Both the position numbers and the translations under genes were made by a program. Under the pieces are notes generated by a model. That model saw nothing but the letters and a program-made list of their open reading frames with translations, did not search any database and was not told the origin of the DNA. This document shows, piece by piece, positions 1-6,869 of a stretch of DNA of 6,869 bases. The number at the start of each line of letters is the position of its first letter. Positions within the stretch are counted from its first letter, which is position 1. Origin of the DNA: Oscillospiraceae bacterium (GTDB lineage Bacteria; Bacillota; Clostridia; Oscillospirales; Oscillospiraceae); contig JAEDLP010000092.1 in assembly GCA_016295225.1 (NCBI GenBank), positions 1-6,869 on the forward strand, given 5' to 3'.

Positions 1-593
1 ACAAGAGCCTGCTGACCAATCTGGTCACCGAAAACAAGGAACTGCCCGACAGCGCCAGGATTGACATGATTGTGGCCCTCATTACCCTGAAGTACACCCA
101 GTCCAACTCCGTCTGCTATGTGAAGGATGGTCAGGCCATCGGCGTGGGCGCCGGTCAGCAGAGCCGCATCCACTGCACCCGTCTGGCAGGAAGCAAGGCA
201 GACAACTGGTACCTGCGTCAGCATCCCAAGGCCCTGGGCCTTCAGTTCCTGGACGACATCCGCCGCCCCGACCGGGACAACGCCATCGACGTGTATCTGT
301 CTGACGAGTACGAGGACGTCCTGCGGGATGGCGTCTGGCAGAACACTTTTAAGGTCAAGCCCGAGCCCCTGACCGCAGAGGAGAAGAAAGCATGGATCGC
401 TACCCAGTCCGGTGTCACTGTGGGCAGCGATGCGTTCTTCCCCTTTGGCGACAACGTGGAGCGGGCCAGAAAGTCCGGCGTGTCCTACATCGTGGAGCCC
501 GGCGGCTCCATCCGTGACGACAACGTCATCGAGACCGCCAACCGCTACAACATGGTCATGGCCTTTACCGGCATGCGCCTGTTCCACCACTAA
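1..593 (+). CDS. purH: Phosphoribosylaminoimidazolecarboxamide (AICAR) formyltransferase, stand-alone short form, 5'-truncated
   Basis: This enzyme transfers a formyl group from 10-formyl-tetrahydrofolate to AICAR, giving FAICAR, the second-last step to IMP in the cytosol. The gene enters from the left edge; the frame starts at base 3, so 196 C-terminal residues are visible. The ATG at 66 is internal, because the frame and the family similarity run upstream of it. Recognisable blocks are KYTQSNSVCYVKDGQAIGVG, then GAGQQSRIHCTRLAGSKAD, then WYLRQHP, then SDAFFPFGDN, EPGGSIRDD and the terminal MAFTGMRLFHH. SDAFFPF, PGGSIRDD and the C-terminal histidines are shared with the formyltransferase domain of bifunctional PurH. 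The HCTRLAG...LRQHP stretch and the roughly 60-residue segment after it are typical, from memory, of the approximately 390-residue form without an IMP cyclohydrolase domain. The KH catalytic pair of this fold would lie upstream of the window. The missing N-terminus means the absence of a fused cyclohydrolase cannot be proven here. purD follows after 18 bases, so the two are probably co-transcribed. Confidence 0.92.
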   Translation, partial: KSLLTNLVTENKELPDSARIDMIVALITLKYTQSNSVCYVKDGQAIGVGAGQQSRIHCTRLAGSKADNWYLRQHPKALGLQFLDDIRRPDRDNAIDVYLSDEYEDVLRDGVWQNTFKVKPEPLTAEEKKAWIATQSGVTVGSDAFFPFGDNVERARKSGVSYIVEPGGSIRDDNVIETANRYNMVMAFTGMRLFHH

Positions 594-594
594 G

Positions 595-601
595 AAGGAG
601 G
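595..601 (+). promoter_or_regulatory. Ribosome binding site of purD
   Basis: AAGGAGG is an almost perfect anti-16S match, ten bases before the ATG at 612. It fills most of the 18-base gap after the formyltransferase stop codon and supports the chosen purD start. No promoter or terminator fits in this gap, so purD must be read from an upstream transcript. Confidence 0.85.
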
Positions 602-611
602 CACCCTATCA

Positions 612-1886
612 ATGAAAATTCTTGTCGTGGGCGGCGGCGGCCGTGAACACGCCATCATCAAAAGCCTGAAAAAGAGCCCCCGGGTCACTGAGATCTTTGC
701 AGCTCCCGGCAACGGTGGTATCGCCGCTGATGCTGTGTGCACCGGCATCGGGGCCAAGGACCTGGAGGCCATCACCAACTTTGCCAAGGAAAACGCCATC
801 GACTTCGCCGTGGTGGCTCCCGACGATCCCCTGGTTTTGGGGGCTGTGGACATGCTGGATGCCGCAGGCATTCCCTGCTTCGGCCCCAACAAGGCAGCCG
901 CCATCCTGGAGGGCAGCAAGGTCTTCTCCAAGGACCTGATGAAGAAGTACAACATCCCCACTGCCGAGTACCGTGTCTTTGACGACATGGCCGAGGCCCT
1001 GAAGTATCTGGAAACCGCCCCCATCCCCACCGTGGTCAAGGCCGACGGCCTGGCCCTGGGCAAGGGCGTTACTGTGGCCATGACCCGGGAGGAAGCTGTG
1101 GAAGCTGTGAAGTCCTGCATGGAGGATAAGATCTTCGGCGACAGCGGCAGCCACATCGTCATCGAGGAGTTTCTCACCGGTCCTGAGGTCTCCGTCCTGT
1201 CCTTCACCGACGGCAATGTGGTCATCCCCATGGTCTCCTCCATGGACCACAAGCGGGTGGGCGACGGTGACACCGGCCCCAACACCGGCGGCATGGGCAC
1301 CATCGCACCCAACCCCTATTACACCGAAGAAGTGGCCAAGCAGTGCATGGAGACCATCTTCCTGCCCACCATGCGGGCCATGAACGCCGAGGGCCGCACC
1401 TTCAAGGGCTGCCTGTATTTTGGCCTGATGCTCACCGAGAAGGGCCCCAAGGTCATCGAGTACAACTGCCGCTTCGGCGATCCTGAGACCCAGGTGGTCC
1501 TGCCCCTGCTGGAGAGCGATCTGCTCACCGTCATGGAGGCCACCGCCCAGGGGAAGCTGGCCGAGACCCAGGTGAAGTTCAGCAACAAGAGCGCCTGCTG
1601 TGTGGTGCTGGCCTCCAACGGTTATCCAAAGAAGTACGAAAGCGGCTATCCCATCACCATCCCCGCCGATCTGGACGCGGAGGTCTTTGTGGCCGGCGCC
1701 AAGCTGGACGGTGGTGTGCTGAAAACCTCCGGCGGCCGTGTCCTGGGCGTGACCGCCCTGGGCGATACCCTGGAGGAGGCCATCGAGAAGGCCTACGCAC
1801 AGGCCGCCAACGTGAAGTTTGAAAACGCTTACTGCCGCAGAGACATCGGCGCACGGGCTCTGCAGGCCAAGGAAGCGCTGAAGTAA
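612..1886 (+). CDS. purD: Phosphoribosylamine--glycine ligase (GAR synthetase)
   Basis: PurD joins glycine to 5-phosphoribosylamine using ATP, the second step of de novo purine synthesis, in the cytosol. The 424-residue product has the normal family length. It opens with MKILVVGGGGREHA, the family's N-terminal glycine-rich signature, directly after a strong ribosome binding site, so the start is secure. The N-terminal domain spans about residues 1-101. The ATP-grasp domain follows to about 293, with the nucleotide-binding stretch VVKADGLALGKGV (141-153), the loop GDGDTGPNTGGMG (217-229) and the metal-binding region IEYNCRFGDPE (282-292; Glu283 and Asn285 are the expected metal ligands). The C-terminal domain (about 328-424) ends in CRRDIGARAL. 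In place of the common GPE-PLV motif near residue 70 it has APDDPLVLG, a mild variant. It lacks the fused PurM and PurN domains of eukaryotic homologues. The flanking purine genes fit the assignment. Confidence 0.97.
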   Translation: MKILVVGGGGREHAIIKSLKKSPRVTEIFAAPGNGGIAADAVCTGIGAKDLEAITNFAKENAIDFAVVAPDDPLVLGAVDMLDAAGIPCFGPNKAAAILEGSKVFSKDLMKKYNIPTAEYRVFDDMAEALKYLETAPIPTVVKADGLALGKGVTVAMTREEAVEAVKSCMEDKIFGDSGSHIVIEEFLTGPEVSVLSFTDGNVVIPMVSSMDHKRVGDGDTGPNTGGMGTIAPNPYYTEEVAKQCMETIFLPTMRAMNAEGRTFKGCLYFGLMLTEKGPKVIEYNCRFGDPETQVVLPLLESDLLTVMEATAQGKLAETQVKFSNKSACCVVLASNGYPKKYESGYPITIPADLDAEVFVAGAKLDGGVLKTSGGRVLGVTALGDTLEEAIEKAYAQAANVKFENAYCRRDIGARALQAKEALK

Positions 1887-1897
1887 TGGAAGATAAA

Positions 1898-1904
1898 GAG
1901 GGAG
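1898..1904 (+). promoter_or_regulatory. Ribosome binding site of purL
   Basis: GAGGGAG lies six bases before the ATG at 1911, within the 24-base gap after the purD stop codon. It is a weaker match than the purD site, but the surrounding bases (about 1884-1932) are noticeably richer in A and T than the gene bodies, which would keep the start region unstructured. It supports ATG 1911 as the purL start. Confidence 0.7.
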
Positions 1905-1910
1905 ATTGCA

Positions 1911-4900
1911 ATGGTATATCGGGTATATGTAGAAAAGCGCCCCGGGCTCACTGCGGAAGCGGACGCCCTGCTGGGCGATATCCGCACCCTTCTCCGGATC
2001 GAGTCTCTGGAAAGCCTGCGGCTGTTCAACCGTTATGACGTAGAAAATATCACACCTGAGCTGTTTGACTACAGCGTGAAGACCATCCTGTCCGAGCCCC
2101 AGCTGGATCTGGTCACCGACGCTCTGCCTGAGGGCGGCATTGTCTTCGCTGTGGAGTACCTGCCCGGTCAGTTTGACCAGCGGGCCGACTCCGCTGCCCA
2201 GTGCATCCAGATCCTGTCCCAGGGGGACCGTCCTCTGGTTCGCTCTGCCCGGGTCTATCAGCTCATGGGCAACCTGACTGCCGAGGATGTGGCAGCCATC
2301 AAGAAGTATCTCATCAACCCCGTGGAGTCCCGGGAGGCATCCCTGGAGCCCTTTGAAACCCTGGTGATGAGCTACGAGATCCCCGAGTCCGTGGCCACCC
2401 TGGAGGGTTTCCGGGACATGGACGAGGAGGCCTTGAAAAAGATGGTGGCCGACTTTGGTCTGGCCATGGATCTGGATGACCTGCGCTTCTGCCGGGACTA
2501 CTTCCGCACCGAGGAGCGCGACCCCACCATGACCGAGCTGAAGGTCATCGACACCTATTGGTCCGACCACTGCCGCCACACCACCTTCCTGACCACCATC
2601 GACGGTGTGGAGTTCCAGAGCCCCATCCTCCAGCAGACCTATGAGGACTATCTGAGCATCCGCAAGCGGCTGAACCGCACCAAGCCCATTAACCTCATGG
2701 ACATTGGCACCATCGTGGCCAAGTACCTGAAGAAGCAGGGCAAGATGCCCAAGCTGGATGAGTCCGAGGAGATCAACGCCTGCACCGTGAAGATCAAGGT
2801 GGACACCGCCGACGGCAAGGAGGACTGGCTGCTCCTCTTCAAGAACGAGACCCATAACCACCCCACCGAGATCGAGCCCTTCGGCGGCGCGGCCACCTGC
2901 GTGGGCGGCGCCATCCGTGACCCCCTGTCCGGCCGTTCCTATGTCTATTCCGCCATGCGCGTCACCGGCGCAGCCGACCCCCTGACTCCCATCGACGAGA
3001 CCATGGAGGGCAAGCTGCCCCAGCGAACCATCGTGACCAAGGCGGCCGCCGGTTACAGCTCCTATGGCAACCAGATCGGTCTGGCTACCGGCCAGGTGGA
3101 CGAGCTCTATCACCCCGGTTACGCCGCCAAGCGTATGGAGATCGGCGCAGTTATCGCAGCCGCTCCCGCGGAAAATGTCCGTCGTGAGCGTCCCGCTCCC
3201 GGCGACGTGGTCATCCTCCTGGGCGGCCGCACCGGTCGTGACGGCTGCGGCGGCGCCACCGGCTCCTCCAAGTCCCACACCATGGAGTCCCTGGAGTCCT
3301 GCGGGGCCGAGGTCCAGAAGGGCAACGCCCCCGAGGAGCGCAAGCTCCAGCGCCTCTTCCGCAACCCCGAGGCTTCCCGACTCATCAAGCGCTGCAATGA
3401 CTTCGGCGCAGGCGGCGTTTCCGTGGCCATCGGCGAGCTGGCTGAGGGTCTGGAGATCGACCTGAACACCGTGCCCAAGAAGTACGAGGGCCTGGACGGC
3501 ACCGAGCTGGCCATCAGTGAGTCCCAGGAGAGAATGGCTGTGGTGGTGGAAGCCAAGGATGCCGATCGCTTCATGGAGCTGGCCGCCGCCGAGAACCTGG
3601 AGTCCACTGTGGTGGCCAAGGTCACCGACAAGGGCCGACTGACCATGCACTGGAACGGCAAGAGCATCGTGGATATCTCCCGTGCCTTCCTGGACACCAA
3701 CGGCGTGGAAAAGCACATCAACGCCATTACCGCCCAGCCTGAGTCCATCCTGAAGGATCAGGTCAGTGACTTCCGCCAGGGTTACCTGGATCTGGCTCAG
3801 GATCTGAACGTCTGCTCCAAGCGCGGCCTGTCCGAGCGTTTCGACTCCACCATTGGCAGCGGCACCGTCCTGATGCCCTTCGGCGGCAAGCATCAGCTGA
3901 CCCCCACCCAGGCCATGGTCAACAAGATCTCCATCGAGAAGAAGGATACCGACACCTGCTCCCTGATGTCCTGGGGCTACAACCCCTACATCACCGAGAA
4001 GAGCCCCTACCACGGGGCCTACCTGGCGGTCATCGAGTCCGTGGCCAAGCTGGTGGCCACCGGCGCCAACCTGAAGGAGACCTATCTGAGCTTCCAGGAG
4101 TACTTCCAGAAGCTGGGTAAGGACGCCGAGCGCTGGGGCCAGCCTCTGGCCGCCCTGTTGGGCGCCTTCCGTGCCCAGAAGGAGCTGGAGATTGCAGCCA
4201 TCGGCGGCAAGGACTCCATGAGCGGCAGCTTCGAGCAGCTGGACGTTCCGCCCACCCTGGTTTCCTTCGCCGTGACCACCGACAAGATCGGCAACATTGT
4301 CTCCCCCGAATTCAAGGAAGCCGGTCACCATGTGGTGTGGCTGTGCCCCGAGTACGGTCCCGACGGCCTGCCTGCGGCAAACTCCCTGAAGGAGACCTTC
4401 AAGACCGTCAACAAGCTCATGAAGAAGGGCAAGGTCAAGGCCGCTTATACCCCCGGCTTCGGTGGCGTGGCAGAAGCTGTGCTGAAGATGTCACTGGGCA
4501 ACGGCATTGGCCTGCAGTTTGACGAAGGCTGCACTATGGACGAGCTGTTTGGCTATGCTTACGGTTCCTTTGTGCTGGAGCTGACCGACAAGGAGAATGT
4601 GGGTCTGCCTCTGGGCGTCACCACCGACGACGGCAGCCTGACCTGGAGAGAGCAGACCGTCACCCGGGAGGAGATCATGGGGGCCTACGAGGGCAAGCTG
4701 GAGCCCATTTACGCCTGCAATATCACCCAGGGCGAGGGCGAGATCCCTGCCTTCACCACCCAGTGCGACAGCTGGAAGAAGCCTCTCATCAAGTCCGCCA
4801 AGCCCCGCGTGCTGATCCCCGTCTTCCCCGGAACCAACTGCGAGTATGACGCAGCCAAGGCCATGCGAAACGCCGGGGCCGAGCCTGAGATCGTGGTCAT

Positions 4901-5597
4901 CAAGAACCAGACCGCGGGCGACATCGCAGCCTCTATGGACTATGTGGCCAAGAAGCTGGGCGAGGCCCAGATCGTCTTCATCCCCGGCGGCTTCTCCGGC
5001 GGCGACGAGCCCGACGGCTCCGCCAAGTTCATCACCTCCTTCTTCCGGGCCGGCAAGATTAAAGATCAGGTCCACGAGCTGCTGAAGAACCGCGACGGCC
5101 TGATGCTGGGTATCTGCAACGGCTTCCAGGCCCTCATCAAACTGGGTCTGGTGCCCTACGGCGAGATTATCGACACCGATGAAAACTGCCCCACCCTGAC
5201 CTACAACACTATCGGCCGTCACCAGTCCCGCCTGGTCCAGACCCGGGTGGCCTCCAACCTGTCCCCCTGGCTTATGAACACCAAGCCCGGCGAGGTCTAT
5301 ACCGTACCCATCTCCCACGGCGAGGGTCGTTTCCTGGCTTCCAACGAGCTGATCCAGAAGTTGGCTGCCAACGGTCAGATCGCCACCCAGTACGTGGATC
5401 TGGCCGGCAACCCCACCGCCGATATCCGATTCAATCCCAACAACTCCGCCTGCGCCGTGGAGGGTATCACCTCTCCCGACGGCCGTGTCTTCGGTAAGAT
5501 GGGCCACACCGAGCGTACTGGCGCGGGCCTGTATCTCAACGTTCCCGGCGAATATGATATGAAGATCTTCCGTTCCGCAGTTGAATATTTTAAGTAA
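1911..5597 (+). CDS. purL: Phosphoribosylformylglycinamidine (FGAM) synthase, single-chain form with glutaminase domain
   Basis: This enzyme converts FGAR, glutamine and ATP to FGAM, the fourth step of purine synthesis. It is one 1228-residue chain, unlike the separate PurS, PurQ and small PurL of Bacillus, and slightly shorter than the roughly 1295-residue E. coli enzyme. The length and sequence style fit the Gram-positive single-chain subgroup (clade II, TIGR01857 from memory). In order: a PurS-like N-terminal region (about 1-150); the linker motif TYWSDHCRHTTF (215-226); a first AIR-synthase-like half with KNETHNHPTEIEPFGG (311-326), GGRTGRDGCGGAT (438-450), FGAGGVSVAIGEL (498-510) and SESQERM (536-542); a second half with GGKDSMSGSF (765-774) and the TPGFGGVAEA loop (847-856); and a class I glutaminase domain from about 965. 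The glutaminase has PGTNCEYD (973-980), PGGFSGGDE (1025-1033), nucleophile Cys1069 in GICNGFQ, and His1199/Glu1201 in GHTER, so the catalytic triad looks complete. SHGEGRF (1135-1141) is also conserved. The frame is intact throughout. Confidence 0.97.
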   Translation: MVYRVYVEKRPGLTAEADALLGDIRTLLRIESLESLRLFNRYDVENITPELFDYSVKTILSEPQLDLVTDALPEGGIVFAVEYLPGQFDQRADSAAQCIQILSQGDRPLVRSARVYQLMGNLTAEDVAAIKKYLINPVESREASLEPFETLVMSYEIPESVATLEGFRDMDEEALKKMVADFGLAMDLDDLRFCRDYFRTEERDPTMTELKVIDTYWSDHCRHTTFLTTIDGVEFQSPILQQTYEDYLSIRKRLNRTKPINLMDIGTIVAKYLKKQGKMPKLDESEEINACTVKIKVDTADGKEDWLLLFKNETHNHPTEIEPFGGAATCVGGAIRDPLSGRSYVYSAMRVTGAADPLTPIDETMEGKLPQRTIVTKAAAGYSSYGNQIGLATGQVDELYHPGYAAKRMEIGAVIAAAPAENVRRERPAPGDVVILLGGRTGRDGCGGATGSSKSHTMESLESCGAEVQKGNAPEERKLQRLFRNPEASRLIKRCNDFGAGGVSVAIGELAEGLEIDLNTVPKKYEGLDGTELAISESQERMAVVVEAKDADRFMELAAAENLESTVVAKVTDKGRLTMHWNGKSIVDISRAFLDTNGVEKHINAITAQPESILKDQVSDFRQGYLDLAQDLNVCSKRGLSERFDSTIGSGTVLMPFGGKHQLTPTQAMVNKISIEKKDTDTCSLMSWGYNPYITEKSPYHGAYLAVIESVAKLVATGANLKETYLSFQEYFQKLGKDAERWGQPLAALLGAFRAQKELEIAAIGGKDSMSGSFEQLDVPPTLVSFAVTTDKIGNIVSPEFKEAGHHVVWLCPEYGPDGLPAANSLKETFKTVNKLMKKGKVKAAYTPGFGGVAEAVLKMSLGNGIGLQFDEGCTMDELFGYAYGSFVLELTDKENVGLPLGVTTDDGSLTWREQTVTREEIMGAYEGKLEPIYACNITQGEGEIPAFTTQCDSWKKPLIKSAKPRVLIPVFPGTNCEYDAAKAMRNAGAEPEIVVIKNQTAGDIAASMDYVAKKLGEAQIVFIPGGFSGGDEPDGSAKFITSFFRAGKIKDQVHELLKNRDGLMLGICNGFQALIKLGLVPYGEIIDTDENCPTLTYNTIGRHQSRLVQTRVASNLSPWLMNTKPGEVYTVPISHGEGRFLASNELIQKLAANGQIATQYVDLAGNPTADIRFNPNNSACAVEGITSPDGRVFGKMGHTERTGAGLYLNVPGEYDMKIFRSAVEYFK

Positions 5598-5598
5598 G

Positions 5599-5605
5599 AA
5601 AGGAG
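5599..5605 (+). promoter_or_regulatory. Ribosome binding site of guaB
   Basis: AAAGGAG lies in the 20-base gap after purL, with 12 bases to the ATG at 5618. The spacing is a little long, but no closer in-frame start codon exists, and the protein from this ATG begins as expected for its family. Confidence 0.75.
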
Positions 5606-5617
5606 CGCAGCCCTGTC

Positions 5618-6869
5618 ATGGCTTTTTACTATTCTGAACCCTCCCATACCTTTAGTGAGTATCTGCTGGTTCCCGGCTTCACTTCTGAAGAGTGCATCCC
5701 TGACAACGTCTCCCTGAAGACCCCTCTGGTCAAGTACCGCAAAGGGGAGGAAGAGTGCCCCATCAGCCTGAACATTCCTATGGTCTCCGCCATCATGCAG
5801 GCTGTTTCCAACGACACCCTGGCTGTTGCCCTGGCAAAGGAGGGCGGTCTGTCCTTCATCTATGGCTCCCAGTCCATCGAGGATGAGGCCGCCATGGTCC
5901 GCCGGGTCAAGAGCAGCAAGGCCGGTTTCGTGGTCAGCGCTTCCAATCTGACCCCCGACGCCACCCTGGGCGACGTGCTGGAACTGAAGCAGAAGAACGG
6001 CTTCTCCACCGTGGCCATCACCGAGGACGCTACCCCCAACGGCAAGCTCCTGGGTCTGGTTACCAGCCGCGACTACCGTGTCACCCGTATGACCGCTGAC
6101 ATCCCTGTCCGTGAGTTCATGACCCCCCGCGAAAAGCTCATTACCGCTCCTGCTACCACCACCCTGAAGGAAGCCAACGACATTATCTGGGCCCACAAGC
6201 TCAACGCCCTGCCCATCGTGGACGACAACGATCACCTGATGTACTTCGTCTTCCGCAAGGACTATGCCGAGCACAAGGAGCATCCTCTGGCTCTCCAGGA
6301 CGCAGATAAGCGGTATCTGGTGGGCGCAGGCATCAACTCCAAGGACTACGAGCAGCGGGTTCCCGCTCTGGTGGAAGCTGGCGCCGACGTGCTGTGCATC
6401 GACTCCTCCGAGGGCTACTCTATCTGGCAGAAGAAGACCATCGACTTCATCCGGGAGCGCTATGGCGACACCGTGAAGATCGGCGCCGGCAACGTGGTGG
6501 ACCGGGAGGGATTCCGTTACCTGGCAGAGTGCGGCGCTGACTTCGTGAAAGTCGGTATCGGCGGCGGCTCTATCTGCATCACCCGTGAGACCAAGGGCAT
6601 CGGCCGCGGCCAGGCTTCCGCTCTGATCGAAGTGGCGGCAGCCCGTGACGAGTACTTTGAGGAGACCGGCGTGTATGTGCCCATCTGCTCCGACGGCGGC
6701 ATCGTCTTTGACTTCCACATGACCCTGGCTCTGGCTATGGGCGCGGACTTCCTGATGCTGGGCCGCTACTTTGCCCGCTTTGACGAGAGCCCCACCAACA
6801 AGGTGATGGTCAACGGCGCCTATATGAAGGAGTACTGGGGCGAAGGCTCCAACCGTGCCCGGAACTGGC
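5618..6869 (+). CDS. guaB: IMP dehydrogenase, Tritrichomonas-like type, 3'-truncated
   Basis: IMP dehydrogenase oxidises IMP to XMP with NAD+, the committed step to guanine nucleotides. The frame is open to the window edge, giving 417 residues of an expected total near 500. The start MAFYYSEPSHTFSEYLLVPG follows a good ribosome binding site. The (beta/alpha)8 barrel is interrupted by two CBS domains at about residues 110-220, with LGLVTSRDYRV closing the first and LNALPIVDD in the second. Barrel landmarks are VGAGIN (235-240), CIDSSEG (260-266) with the NAD-binding Asp262, GIGGGSICITRETKGIGRGQ (313-332) with catalytic Cys320, CSDGGI (357-362) with the IMP-ribose Asp359, and MLGRYFARFDESP (380-392). 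The usual bacterial loop reads roughly GIGPGSICTTR-V-G-G-PQ; this one instead matches the Tritrichomonas foetus enzyme as I remember it, with numbering shifted by one (Cys319, Asp261, Asp358 there). The window ends at Trp417, just before the mobile-flap Arg-Tyr pair expected at about 419-420. Its place directly behind purL suggests co-transcription. Confidence 0.95.
   Translation, partial: MAFYYSEPSHTFSEYLLVPGFTSEECIPDNVSLKTPLVKYRKGEEECPISLNIPMVSAIMQAVSNDTLAVALAKEGGLSFIYGSQSIEDEAAMVRRVKSSKAGFVVSASNLTPDATLGDVLELKQKNGFSTVAITEDATPNGKLLGLVTSRDYRVTRMTADIPVREFMTPREKLITAPATTTLKEANDIIWAHKLNALPIVDDNDHLMYFVFRKDYAEHKEHPLALQDADKRYLVGAGINSKDYEQRVPALVEAGADVLCIDSSEGYSIWQKKTIDFIRERYGDTVKIGAGNVVDREGFRYLAECGADFVKVGIGGGSICITRETKGIGRGQASALIEVAAARDEYFEETGVYVPICSDGGIVFDFHMTLALAMGADFLMLGRYFARFDESPTNKVMVNGAYMKEYWGEGSNRARNW

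Noticed and set aside
66..593. A separate 175-residue gene starting at ATG 66
   Set aside because: The reading frame is open from base 3 and the upstream residues continue the same protein; there is no ribosome binding site before 66, so this is an internal Met of a truncated gene.
1913..1928. Short direct repeat GGTATAT, nine bases apart, at the purL start
   Set aside because: It encodes the alternating Val-Tyr-Arg-Val-Tyr-Val strand of the PurS-like domain in an AT-rich start region; two 7-base copies are not evidence of an operator.
1886..2038. Possible 50-residue frame starting at an ATG that overlaps the purD stop (TAATG)
   Set aside because: The overlap looks like a translational coupling site, but the frame runs out of phase into purL and ends within it, its product is unremarkable, and the purL start at 1911 has its own ribosome binding site.
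3064..3465. 133-codon + strand frame inside purL
   Set aside because: It is a frame-shifted shadow rich in Ser, Pro, Ala and Thr, with no start signal, within the conserved core of purL.
4491..5507. 338-codon open frame on the minus strand opposite the 3' part of purL
   Set aside because: It mirrors the purL codons in register, has the Gly/Leu/Val/Asp/His-rich make-up of an antisense shadow and shows no family signature, while the sense strand encodes conserved motifs throughout.
5375..6718. 447-codon open frame on the minus strand across the purL end and guaB
   Set aside because: It lies opposite two well-recognised genes, has no ribosome binding site or domain that I can identify, and is explained by the GC-rich codon choice.

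Overview
The window is an ordinary but informative stretch of a de novo purine biosynthesis operon. All genes lie on the + strand and are tightly packed, with gaps of only 18-24 bases, each holding a Shine-Dalgarno sequence. The order is: 3' part of a stand-alone-type AICAR formyltransferase (1-593), complete purD (612-1886), complete single-chain purL (1911-5597), and the first 417 codons of an IMP dehydrogenase, guaB (5618 to the window end).

The DNA is GC-rich, with strong C/G preference at third codon positions. The A-ending codons TTA, CTA and TCA are largely avoided, which leaves very long empty reading frames on the opposite strand. Three features suggest a GC-rich, gut-type Clostridia (Oscillospiraceae/Flavonifractor-like) bacterium: strong AGGAGG-type ribosome binding sites, the long PurL type common in Clostridia, and the short AICAR formyltransferase. 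This placement is an inference from gene types and style, not from a search.

The genes act in one pathway. PurD makes GAR from phosphoribosylamine. PurL converts FGAR to FGAM with glutamine and ATP. The AICAR formyltransferase makes FAICAR, the last intermediate before IMP. IMP dehydrogenase then commits IMP to the guanine branch by making XMP. The missing steps (PurF, PurN, PurM, PurC, PurE, PurB and an IMP cyclohydrolase) are not in the window; some probably lie upstream.

No promoter, riboswitch, terminator, tRNA, mobile element, CRISPR array or repeat family is visible, and no stretch over 24 bases lacks a gene. I found no new biological system. The most notable point is that the IMP dehydrogenase is of the unusual type known from the protist Tritrichomonas foetus rather than the common bacterial form.
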